Part shown: in pieces, positions 1 to 6,425 of the stretch
Layout: each line of letters opens with the position of its first letter
Position numbering within the stretch: the first letter of the stretch is position 1
Assembly: GCA_029932895.1 (NCBI GenBank)
Contig: JAOZPF010000082.1
Coordinates: forward strand, 2,379 to 10,627
Reading direction: 5' to 3'
Source of the DNA: Anaerolineae bacterium
GTDB lineage: Bacteria > Chloroflexota > Anaerolineae > B4-G1 > DUEL01
DNA length: 8,249 nucleotides
The notes under the pieces: generated by a model
Seen by the model: the letters and a program-made list of their open reading frames with translations, nothing else
The model's database searches: none
Told to the model about the DNA's origin: nothing
Program-made: the position numbers and the translations under genes

Positions 1-1756
1 ACCCGCAGCCCACACACCTGGTCCCCAAACAGTACCCTTCGTCCACGCCGGCCCGTGCCTGTTCGTACTGCTGCCAGAGAAAACCGTTCGCCACATTGGA
101 GCGCACAAAATGGAAGGCAAAGCGATACTCTGGCCCCTTTTCCCTCAGAAAAGCAGCGTTCCAGTGACCACGCTTCCTCATCCACGCCTGCAACCAGTCC
201 CAGCAGCCGGGCGTCAGTCGCTCGTCGTAGCAATACCCCCGTCGGGCCAGCTCGACCAGCGGTTCGCAGAGCCAATACCCGCCCAGCGCCAGTACCTGCG
301 AGACACAATACTCCTCCCATCCCACCGCCAAGCGGAACTCGAAGCCGTTTGTCTCGCAAACCGATTTGACCGGGCCGACGATCCCACGCCACTCTTCCTC
401 GTCGAGAAAGAGGCGGTCGTACCGCAGGGGCGTAAATGGCATGCGCACCAGCCGTCCAAAGCTAAAGATGAAGCGAACGCCGGGATTCACGCGACGGCGG
501 AGCGCTCCGAGTTGGCGCACAAAGGCACGGAACTCGGCTAGGTCCTCCGCAGTCTCGTGGCCGGTAAGGATGTAAAAGAGCTTGACCTCGCGCACCCTCT
601 GAGCCAAGAGCCGTTCCAGCACGCCGGCGATGGCTGCGTCCTCAAGGCTCTTGTGCAACCAGGCCCGCATCCTTCTGCTGATCCCCTCCACCCCCAACGT
701 GAAAACACGCTTGCCGGCGCTCACTTCGGCCTCCAGGAGAGACGGCGTGGCCTGGAGGACGTCGATGCGCTGACTCTTGAAGCGCACCTGATCGAAAAAC
801 TGGTTCAGGTCCAAGAGCAACCCCAGGATGTCGCTATGGGTGTTAAAGTTGAAACTATAAAGCTCCAACGTGCTAGCCCCCTGGGTCCGTTTCAAGCGCC
901 GGGCGGCCTCCACCACAGCGTGGCGGTCCAGCTCCCGGTACGGTTTACGGTCGTACCCCTCGAAGCAAAAGGTACAAAAGGCCGGACAACCATAGTTGAT
1001 CTGCAAACGGGCGGTCCCCGCCTCGGCTCCGTTGAGGAGCGGATAGTCCAGTGGCAGACGAGCGATATCTGGCGCGTCTAGGACAGCCTTTTCCACCGCT
1101 TGCTCCGGCCATGAGCCGGTCACCCACAGCCCTCTCACCCTGGTCGCTGCGCGGGCCAGACGCTCCCGCTTCTCTATATCCCTGTCCTGCCACAAACTGC
1201 GAACCAGCGCCTCGACCCTACCCTCCCCCTCGCCGAAAAAAATTGCATCCACCAAGCTGTCGCCCGTCTCGGTGACGATGGACTGGGCCGCCAGCGCGTT
1301 CGAGCCGCCCAGTACCAGGATCGGCCAGGACGAGTCCCGCTGTGAGGAAAAAAGGGGAATGCCGGAGCCAAGCAGAAGGACGGGCAGGTTGAGCAGCTCC
1401 AGAGTGTAGGCATTCGAGGCCAGGATCAGGTCGAAATCATCAGCCGATCGCCAGGACTGGACTCCCACCAGCAAGGGGATTTCCTCCCGCTCCAGCCGTT
1501 CCCGGTCGTGGCGGGGAGGGAAGAAAGCCAGGTCGATATAGGCATCGGGCACGGCGCGGCGCACCTCCTGAAAGAGCAAGAGGTGGGGGAGAGAGCGATC
1601 CACATCGCGAAAGGGGGAGAGGCGAACGAGCAACACACGCAGATCCGCCCCATCAAAGGAGGGGTTGTGAAAAGTGGGATTGGGCCGCGGCAGGTAGAGA
1701 CCGGCTGCTTGCAGCAAGGGGTACGCTGTGGCAAAGAAATTGCTACAATCCGCCAT
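1..1756 (-). CDS. B12-binding-like radical SAM protein (C-terminus cut by window edge)
   Basis: The minus-strand reading frame is open from ATG at 1756 to the window edge, giving 585 visible residues with no stop; an in-frame TAG at 1793-1795 bounds it upstream. Residues 257-264 read CPAFCTFC, the CxxxCxxC motif that binds the radical SAM 4Fe-4S cluster, preceded by LQINYG. The N-terminal half (about 38-180) alternates beta strands and helices, including VLLVRLSPFR, ILVLGGSNAL and AIFFGEGEG. This resembles the cobalamin-binding-like domain of large radical SAM proteins, but I see no DxHxxG cobalamin motif. Three more cysteines (C576, C581, C584; CX4CX2C) sit at the cut end and may bind a second cluster or metal. 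The start has no clear Shine-Dalgarno; an in-frame TTG at 1768 is the alternative. It follows the surface-protein gene by 43 nt and is probably cotranscribed. The enzyme class is clear; the substrate is unknown. Confidence 0.9.
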   Translation of the reverse strand, partial: MADCSNFFATAYPLLQAAGLYLPRPNPTFHNPSFDGADLRVLLVRLSPFRDVDRSLPHLLLFQEVRRAVPDAYIDLAFFPPRHDRERLEREEIPLLVGVQSWRSADDFDLILASNAYTLELLNLPVLLLGSGIPLFSSQRDSSWPILVLGGSNALAAQSIVTETGDSLVDAIFFGEGEGRVEALVRSLWQDRDIEKRERLARAATRVRGLWVTGSWPEQAVEKAVLDAPDIARLPLDYPLLNGAEAGTARLQINYGCPAFCTFCFEGYDRKPYRELDRHAVVEAARRLKRTQGASTLELYSFNFNTHSDILGLLLDLNQFFDQVRFKSQRIDVLQATPSLLEAEVSAGKRVFTLGVEGISRRMRAWLHKSLEDAAIAGVLERLLAQRVREVKLFYILTGHETAEDLAEFRAFVRQLGALRRRVNPGVRFIFSFGRLVRMPFTPLRYDRLFLDEEEWRGIVGPVKSVCETNGFEFRLAVGWEEYCVSQVLALGGYWLCEPLVELARRGYCYDERLTPGCWDWLQAWMRKRGHWNAAFLREKGPEYRFAFHFVRSNVANGFLWQQYEQARAGVDEGYCLGTRCVGCG

Positions 1757-1799
1757 CGCAACCGTCAAGCCGAAACAGGAAACCGCCCCACCCTATCTC

Positions 1800-2903
1800 C
1801 TATCGGGGGGCGCGACCAGTCCGCCGCCATCCCAGGCAGAGACAGGTCGCACCGGTGAGAACGAGCGTCCCTCCCGCAGCCGTCAGCGCGAGTCCTCCCC
1901 GGGCCAGCTCTCCCGTTCGCGGAAGCAAGACCACAGGGCTAGATGTCGGGGTCGAGGTCGGGGTTGGAGTAGGGGTGAGCGTCGGCGTCAGAGTGGGAGT
2001 TGGGGTAAGCGTGGGAGTGAGCGTGGGCGTGGGGGTAGCCGTGGGCGTCGGTGTGGAGGTGGGCGTCGCCAGCGGCGACTCCCACGGCGTGGGCGTGGGC
2101 AGGGGGGATACCCTTGGCATAGACGTAGGCGGGGGCGGAGGTGGAGGCAACAGCGTGGGCACGGGAGACGGAGTGAGAATGCGCTGCGGGATCGGCGTTG
2201 CCGTCGGCAGCCGGGGCGGCGCGACCGCCGCCTCTGGCGACCGGGTGGGCACAGCAAGACAGGCCGTTCCTCCAGAGGAACCGGAAACAACCAGGAACAG
2301 TGATCCTTCCCCCGTGTCCACATCAAAGAGCACCGCGCCATAAGTCGTTGTGCCGGCGGACAGGTTGCCGGCAAAGAACAAACCCGGGACACCACTGACC
2401 CCTAGCAGCGGCACATGGTAGGTACCGGAGGGAGTCGTCAACAGCAAATCCAAGGGATCGAGGACACAGCCGCTGCTGTCGGTGCAAGAAACCGAGAGAG
2501 AGAGCAACAAGAACTCGGTGCCCGGAGGCGGCGTGGGGTTGTGCTGGTTGCCCGCCGCCACCATCTCATCCGCCGGGCGAATGACAGCGTTCACCATAAA
2601 CGTCAGGCCATCCACCTGCACGGACGTGCCGGGAGGAGCGGGGCGGTCGCAGGGGGCGGAATGAGAAGTGGGAACAGGGGTAGGAGGGACAAGGGGGCTC
2701 TCAATTGACCCCGGCCTCACCGTCTCTCCGGCGGTCTCGGTGACCACAAGCGGTCCCTCCCCCTCCATCAGCCACTTGCGGGCGGCCCACAACCCACCCC
2801 AACCGCCGACGGCACAGGCGAGGAGATAGGAAAGAGCCAAGAGAACAGTGATGACAGCGATCGTGACCTTGTTGGGCCTGTTGGAGGCCGGAGTGTCGGG
2901 CAT
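1800..2903 (-). CDS. Surface protein: N-terminal TM/signal, DUF4352-like domain, Pro/Thr linker, C-terminal LPRTG sorting signal
   Basis: This 367-residue protein is probably exported and fixed to the envelope. Residues 13-35 are strongly hydrophobic and act as signal peptide or anchor; LLAC at 27-30 is a weak lipobox candidate. Residues 93-217 look like a DUF4352 (telokin-like) beta-sandwich, with VQVDGLTFMVNAV near its start, FLLLSLSVSC in the middle, and Cys139/Cys146 as a possible disulfide. Residues 219-323 are Pro/Thr-rich, with a run of seven prolines (253-259) and then TP repeats. The C-terminus is a textbook sortase signal: LPRTG at 327-331, a hydrophobic stretch (about 337-358) and a basic tail with three Arg. 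ATG 2903 has GGAGG 9 nt upstream and a good promoter. The radical SAM gene follows. The ligand or role of the DUF4352-like domain is unknown. Confidence 0.85.
   Translation of the reverse strand: MPDTPASNRPNKVTIAVITVLLALSYLLACAVGGWGGLWAARKWLMEGEGPLVVTETAGETVRPGSIESPLVPPTPVPTSHSAPCDRPAPPGTSVQVDGLTFMVNAVIRPADEMVAAGNQHNPTPPPGTEFLLLSLSVSCTDSSGCVLDPLDLLLTTPSGTYHVPLLGVSGVPGLFFAGNLSAGTTTYGAVLFDVDTGEGSLFLVVSGSSGGTACLAVPTRSPEAAVAPPRLPTATPIPQRILTPSPVPTLLPPPPPPPTSMPRVSPLPTPTPWESPLATPTSTPTPTATPTPTLTPTLTPTPTLTPTLTPTPTPTSTPTSSPVVLLPRTGELARGGLALTAAGGTLVLTGATCLCLGWRRTGRAPR
1911..1925 (-). other. LPRTG sortase recognition motif
   Basis: These bases encode residues 327-331, LPRTG, fitting the LPxTG consensus. 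The motif is followed by about 22 mostly apolar residues and a tail with Arg at 360, 361, 364 and 367, the normal layout of a cell-wall sorting signal. In known systems a sortase cuts between Thr and Gly and links the protein to the envelope. No sortase gene is in the window. Confidence 0.75.
1935..2099 (-). repeat. Thr-Pro coding repeat (residues 269-323 of the surface protein)
   Basis: The DNA has a strong 6-base periodicity encoding alternating Thr-Pro dipeptides, with Leu, Ser and Ala replacing some positions (for example TPTLTPTLTP). It should form a stiff extended stalk between the DUF4352-like domain and the LPRTG anchor. On the opposite strand the same bases read as a Val-Gly repeat, which is an artefact. 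Such tracts can change length by slippage. Confidence 0.8.
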
Positions 2904-2912
2904 CTAGTGTTT

Positions 2913-2917
2913 CCTCC
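2913..2917 (-). promoter_or_regulatory. Ribosome binding site of the surface-protein gene
   Basis: GGAGG on the minus strand, 9 nt before ATG 2903, supports that start codon. Confidence 0.7.
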
Positions 2918-2951
2918 AGAACGGCGAGCCTAGCCTTGCCCGCCTCGCCAA

Positions 2952-2980
2952 ATGATAGCCTATCCTCCGCAATCCGTCAA
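2952..2980 (-). promoter_or_regulatory. Sigma70-type promoter for the surface protein / radical SAM unit
   Basis: On the minus strand TTGACG (2980-2975) and TATCAT (2957-2952) are separated by exactly 17 bp, each matching five of six consensus bases. The transcript would start near 2945, leaving a leader of about 40 nt before ATG 2903. The -10 lies inside the perfect dyad GATAG-C-CTATC at 2954-2964. Confidence 0.65.
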
Positions 2981-3018
2981 GTAGCCAACGCTCGCATTAG
3001 GGTAATCGCATCCATAAT

Positions 3019-3038
3019 GGGCGCACACAGGTGCGCCC
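3019..3038. repeat. REP-like perfect palindrome
   Basis: GGGCGCAC and GTGCGCCC form a perfect 8-bp GC-rich stem around the 4-nt loop ACAG. The flanking CCTAC and the compact form recall dispersed REP-type elements of intergenic DNA. Only one copy is in the window, so its repeat status is inferred. There is no T-run, so it is not a convincing terminator. Confidence 0.55.
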
Positions 3039-3115
3039 CTACCACCCAGGTTGGGGTGTTTAGGGCAATCGCCAGTTTTGCTGGCTGGACACAACGGCTC
3101 CGCATAAATGACGGG

Positions 3116-3155
3116 ACCTGGCCCAGGCGGCAGGATTCATTCGCCGCAGCCAGGT
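3116..3155. repeat. Interrupted inverted repeat (two-part hairpin)
   Basis: The outer arms ACCTGGC (3116-3122) and GCCAGGT (3149-3155) pair over 7 bp. The inner arms GCGGC (3127-3131) and GCCGC (3143-3147) pair over 5 bp around an 11-nt loop, AGGATTCATTC. It lies about 100 bp upstream of lipM with no T-tract, so it is more likely part of a small repeat element than a terminator. Confidence 0.5.
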
Positions 3156-3222
3156 GTTGCGAGTACCGAATGACCCTCACCAAGACAGTTCCCCCAAACA
3201 TGCGCTTGCCCAGCACTCGCAT

Positions 3223-3251
3223 TTGCCCCAGCGCGCGGAGGGTGTTAGAAT
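3223..3251 (+). promoter_or_regulatory. lipM promoter, probably giving a leaderless mRNA
   Basis: TTGCCC (3223-3228), a 17-bp spacer and TAGAAT (3246-3251) form a reasonable sigma70-type promoter. The -10 ends 8 bases before ATG 3260, so transcription should begin at or within a base or two of the start codon. No Shine-Dalgarno sits at normal spacing; the nearest GGAGGG (3237-3242) is 17 nt away and would lie upstream of the predicted transcript. Confidence 0.55.
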
Positions 3252-3259
3252 TACCTGCT

Positions 3260-4069
3260 ATGGTCAACTATCCCCACGCTCTGTACCGGTTGATCCTGAC
3301 ACCTCCGGCAGACGGTTCAACCCAAATGGCGATCGACGAGGCGATATGGTGGGCAGTCGCCGCTGGAGACGCGCTGCCGACGCTCCGTTTCTACGCCTGG
3401 GAGCCGCCATGCCTCTCGCTGGGTCGTAACCAGCCAGTGAGCGACGCTGACCGCGTGGCGCTCGCCATGGCGGGCTACACACTGGTCCGCCGCCCCACCG
3501 GCGGCCGGGCCATCCTCCACGTCGACGAACTGACCTACAGCCTGGTCGTCCCTCTCACCGACCCGCGGGTGCAGGGTGACGTCCTCGCCAGTTGCCGCCG
3601 TCTCAGCCAGGGGCTGCTGGCAGGTCTCGAGCTGCTCGGCGTGCCGACTGCCGAGGCCCACCAACGTTCTCGCAACGGCCGCTCCCCCGCACCGATCTGT
3701 TTTGAAACTCCCGCCGACTTTGAGGTCACTGTGAACGGCCAAAAGCTGATCGGGAGCGCCCAGATGCGGGGGCGCAAGACCGTCCTCCAACACGGCACAC
3801 TCCCTTTGCGCGGTGACATCTCCCGCATCTGCACCTACCTGACCACCCCTACCGACCCCAGCCGCGTCCGCAGCCGCGCCACGACCCTGGAACGGGTCCT
3901 GGGTCGTGATGTGTCCTGGGAGCAGGTCGCAGCGGCGATGGCAGCGGGGTTTGAGCAGGCGCTGAATTTGCACGTGCAGCCCGGCGGCCTCGCGCCCGCC
4001 GCGGCGAGACTGGCTAAGGAATTGAGCGTGAGCAAGTACGGCGCCGAGACGTGGAACGCGCGCCACTGA
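3260..4069 (+). CDS. lipM: Octanoyl-[acyl-carrier protein]:protein N-octanoyltransferase (LipM type)
   Basis: This 269-residue cytoplasmic enzyme of the BPL/LplA/LipB fold moves octanoyl from acyl carrier protein to a lipoyl-domain lysine (GcvH in characterised LipM), the first step of lipoate assembly. Visible hallmarks are MAIDEA (23-28), RFYAWEPPCLSLG (43-55), RRPTGGRAILH (77-87), the conserved Lys162 in QKLIGSAQ, LQHGTLPL (176-183) and the terminal KYGAETWN, which closely follows Bacillus LipM. Cys147 in PICFETP matches the LipM catalytic cysteine (Cys150 in Bacillus), favouring an octanoyltransferase over an ATP-using lipoate ligase. The length fits LipM. I chose ATG 3260 because homology begins there and a promoter ends just before it. 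The gene converges with the operon at 4085, leaving 15 bp. No lipoyl synthase or GcvH gene is in view. Confidence 0.92.
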   Translation: MVNYPHALYRLILTPPADGSTQMAIDEAIWWAVAAGDALPTLRFYAWEPPCLSLGRNQPVSDADRVALAMAGYTLVRRPTGGRAILHVDELTYSLVVPLTDPRVQGDVLASCRRLSQGLLAGLELLGVPTAEAHQRSRNGRSPAPICFETPADFEVTVNGQKLIGSAQMRGRKTVLQHGTLPLRGDISRICTYLTTPTDPSRVRSRATTLERVLGRDVSWEQVAAAMAAGFEQALNLHVQPGGLAPAAARLAKELSVSKYGAETWNARH

Positions 4070-4084
4070 CAGCGAGCCCCACTA

Positions 4085-4951
4085 TCACGGCGCGACGATG
4101 GTGACTTGAACCGGGAGCGGGACCGCGTCGCCGCCCCCCTCCACTCCCACCCGCTCCCCCCCCAGCACGTACAGCCCCACCTCAAGCTCGGCTGGCCCGC
4201 TGTAGCCAACATCAGCAAAGACCAGCTCGTGGGTATCAACAATCACCTCGCCTGGAAGCCAAGAGGTCGTTGGTCGCGTCCCTGCGACGGGGCGACCATC
4301 GTGCTGAGCGACGATCTGGGATGTGCCAGGCTGGAGGAGGTGGGTAAAGACCACATAGTCCGCCGACCCAGCATTCTCCAGCGCCCGCCAATAGAGGGTC
4401 AGCAACAACGGCTGCCCCGCGACGACCTCCGTGGAGGAAAGGTCGAACCCCAGGAGTTCAGCCACGCCATCCAGCCGGGCTTCCAGCACAAAAGCAGGAG
4501 AAGGAGCGGACGGTGGGACCGTCGGCGTCGGCGTGTCCGGTGGCGCTGTGGTCGGCGGGGGCGGCGCCGGAGGCGCAACGGGCAGCGCGGTGGGTACAAC
4601 GGTGGGCAGAATGCCAAAAGCCACCGTCGGCGACGGGGAGGGAAGCGGCTGCGGGGTCTCTAGCCCCGCCACCATCGTCGGCGTGGGCGATAACAATCCC
4701 TCTGGCAGCACTCGCGGTAACCCATAGACCTGACCGACAAAGAGAACAAGCCCTACCAGCACGAACGTCGCCGCGACACGCCACAACCTGACCACCTGGC
4801 TCGCACTCGTCTCTCGCTCGAAGGAGGTGAGGCTGCCCGCCAGTCTCCGCTGGAGCGCCAGCGCGCGGGCCGCATAGAGGATGGCCCCCAATGCACAGGC
4901 GACGTAGAGAATCCAGGAAAAATCGAGCAATCCGCTCAGGAGGGCTTTCAT
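4085..4951 (-). CDS. Two-TM membrane protein with Pro-rich linker and extracytoplasmic beta-sandwich domain
   Basis: This 288-residue protein has TM helices at about 8-30 and 59-78, with a short basic loop between them (QRRLAGS...), so both ends should face outside. A Pro/Thr/Ser-rich linker (about 87-152, including a PPAPPPP run) leads to a compact beta-rich domain (153-288) with LLGFDLSSTEVVAGQ, LLLTLYWRA, YVVFTHLLQP, IVAQHDGRPVAG, WLPGEVIVDTHEL and LEVGLYVLGGERVG. I recognise this module from envelope proteins and glycosyltransferase tails in Chloroflexota, but its ligand is unknown. The ATG overlaps the punA stop (ATGA), and GAGG sits 5 nt upstream inside punA, so translation is probably coupled. 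It is the last gene of the operon and ends 15 bp from convergent lipM. Confidence 0.82.
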   Translation of the reverse strand: MKALLSGLLDFSWILYVACALGAILYAARALALQRRLAGSLTSFERETSASQVVRLWRVAATFVLVGLVLFVGQVYGLPRVLPEGLLSPTPTMVAGLETPQPLPSPSPTVAFGILPTVVPTALPVAPPAPPPPTTAPPDTPTPTVPPSAPSPAFVLEARLDGVAELLGFDLSSTEVVAGQPLLLTLYWRALENAGSADYVVFTHLLQPGTSQIVAQHDGRPVAGTRPTTSWLPGEVIVDTHELVFADVGYSGPAELEVGLYVLGGERVGVEGGGDAVPLPVQVTIVAP

Positions 4952-5790
4952 AGCCGCCTCAGCACCCCACGAATAATGACCTCCATCCGCGGGACCAGCA
5001 ACCGTCCGGCCTCCAGCACCTCCTCGTGGGTCGTCTCACCGTGGTGCTCTCCGCCCGAGAGCGCCACGTTGCTGATGCCCGAGAGCCCCAGCACCCGCAT
5101 CCCTCCGTGCCGCGCCACCACCACCTCCGGCGCAGTGGACATCCCCACAGCGTCGGCACCAATGACGCGCAGAAAGTGAATCTCGGCCGGCGTCTCGAAA
5201 CTGGGGCCGGAAAGGCAGACATAGACCCCCTCGCGCACCGGCACTCCCGCTTCGGTAGCCACGTCGCGAGCGATGGCCCGCAGGTCGGGGTCATAGGGCT
5301 GGGACATGTCGGGGAAACGCGGGCCAAAGTGGTCGAGGTTTGGCCCGCGCAGAGGGTTACGCCCCGTCATCCCCGGCAGGTTGATGTGGTCGCGGATGAC
5401 CATCACGTCGCCGGCGCGAAAGGATGGGTTCAGGCCGCCAGCGGCATTGGTCACCAACAGGACCTGCACGCCCAGCACCTGCATCACGCGCACCGGAAGG
5501 GTCGCCTGCCCCATCGAATACCCCTCGTAGGCATGCACCCGCCCCTGCATCACGAACACAGCCTGTCCCTCGAGCTGCCCGGCCACAATCCTCCCCACGT
5601 GCCCCTCCACCGTGGAGCGGGCAAAATGAGGAATATCAGCATAGGGAATCACCGCCTCGGCCTCTACCGCCTCGGCCAGCGCGTTCAAGCCCGAGCCCAG
5701 GATCATCCCCACGCGGGGCGACGTCGTCAGTTGGCGGCGCACCGCCCCGGCGGCTTCCTCAACCATCTCCATCGTGATGAATTCGCCCAT
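4948..5790 (-). CDS. punA: Purine nucleoside phosphorylase (PunA/PNP family)
   Basis: This 280-residue enzyme splits purine (deoxy)nucleosides with phosphate into base and (deoxy)ribose-1-phosphate for purine salvage in the cytoplasm. The family signatures are all in order: GSGLN (32-36, phosphate loop), VEGHVGRIV (61-69), QGRVHAYEGY (82-91, phosphate-binding Arg and His), NAAGGLN (115-121), GPSFETPAE (195-203, with the base-binding Glu), VGMST (215-219) and GISNVAL (238-244, with the base-binding Asn), then HEEVL. The length is typical of the trimeric class. The usual GSGLG reads GSGLN here. ATG 5790 overlaps the preceding stop as TAATG with only a weak Shine-Dalgarno, suggesting reinitiation; Met7 (5772) is an alternative start. 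Its stop overlaps the next start as ATGA. Confidence 0.97.
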   Translation of the reverse strand: MGEFITMEMVEEAAGAVRRQLTTSPRVGMILGSGLNALAEAVEAEAVIPYADIPHFARSTVEGHVGRIVAGQLEGQAVFVMQGRVHAYEGYSMGQATLPVRVMQVLGVQVLLVTNAAGGLNPSFRAGDVMVIRDHINLPGMTGRNPLRGPNLDHFGPRFPDMSQPYDPDLRAIARDVATEAGVPVREGVYVCLSGPSFETPAEIHFLRVIGADAVGMSTAPEVVVARHGGMRVLGLSGISNVALSGGEHHGETTHEEVLEAGRLLVPRMEVIIRGVLRRL

Positions 5791-6425
5791 TATTCCATCC
5801 GCTCCAACAACTGTTTGATCTCCCTCTCGTACTCCTCGTCCGTGATCACGCCGCGCTCCTTCAGGTCCTGAAGCCTGTCCATCATCTCCGGGACCCCCTC
5901 CGGGACGACAGTGTCATCTTCCCTGGTGGCCTGACGCGCAAAAGAGTGGCTCAATGATGACTTTTGATCCAGCATCGCGACTTTGAAACGGATGGGGTGG
6001 GCGATAAAACGGAAAGCGTTCACACCGACATCGGAACCGGTGATGATCCGTATGTTCCCATAATCAAGCAGACGACCGGCCGCACTCTGCTCCATCACCA
6101 CATCGTTGACCTTTTCCAGAGACGAGTCCGAAACGTACTTGTGGACCACCCCCTTTACCTCCATCACCCGCCGGTTGGTGATGACGTACTGCTCGTTGAG
6201 CCAAACCGTCAGCCGCAGGAGAAAATGGCCCGCTGGAGCCAGCAACAACAAGAGGCCAAAAAGCGTAAACGGGGGGGAAAGGAAAAAACCGCCCACAGAA
6301 AGGGCAATGATCACAATCGCTACAGCCAAGTCGACAATGATCGTGGGAAACAGCGAGATCCAATGCCTTCTCGTCACAAAGGCGATCCGCTCTCCCTGCG
6401 CCAAAAGCTTTGCTACATAGTTCAT
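5790..6425 (-). CDS. PH domain-containing membrane protein with C-terminal SHOCT domain
   Basis: This 211-residue membrane protein is of unknown function. Two TM helices (about 24-48 and 52-74) are followed by a bacterial PH (bPH2/DUF304-like) domain at about 77-150, with YVITNRRVMEVKGVV, SLEKVNDVVMEQ, LLDYGNIRI and the FIAHP segment. After a charged linker, residues 180-210 form a SHOCT motif (MMDRLQDLKERGVITDEEYE), a short helical module often found at protein ends and thought to mediate oligomerisation. The soluble parts should be cytoplasmic. Its ATG overlaps the recombinase stop as ATGA, and a strong AGGAGG lies 4 nt upstream inside the recombinase gene. It ends on the punA start. No function can be assigned beyond a likely scaffold or membrane role. 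Confidence 0.9.
   Translation of the reverse strand: MNYVAKLLAQGERIAFVTRRHWISLFPTIIVDLAVAIVIIALSVGGFFLSPPFTLFGLLLLLAPAGHFLLRLTVWLNEQYVITNRRVMEVKGVVHKYVSDSSLEKVNDVVMEQSAAGRLLDYGNIRIITGSDVGVNAFRFIAHPIRFKVAMLDQKSSLSHSFARQATREDDTVVPEGVPEMMDRLQDLKERGVITDEEYEREIKQLLERME

Larger units (their letters stand above)
2904..3259. other. Divergent intergenic region with palindromes and two promoters
   Basis: These 356 bases separate the leftward surface-protein gene from rightward lipM. They hold the leftward promoter, a REP-like palindrome (3019-3038), a 5-bp hairpin (3071-3085, GCCAG/CTGGC), a longer interrupted hairpin (3116-3155) and the lipM promoter. The lipM frame happens to stay open upstream as far as 2936, but the translation of that stretch resembles no lipoyl-enzyme sequence, so I treat it as non-coding. 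Confidence 0.75.

Noticed and set aside
110..1081. Open plus-strand frames opposite the radical SAM gene
   Set aside because: They are reverse readings of the minus-strand codons; only the minus strand shows CxxxCxxC and coherent protein features.
1855..2343. Plus-strand Val-Gly repeat protein
   Set aside because: It is the complement of the Thr-Pro codon repeat; the minus strand has the promoter, ribosome site, export signal and LPRTG tail.
3019..3038. Intrinsic terminator
   Set aside because: The stem is strong but no T-run follows on either strand and it lies between divergent gene starts.
2936..3259. N-terminal extension of LipM
   Set aside because: The frame is open by chance through the hairpin island; LipM homology begins at 3260 and the promoter lies within the stretch.
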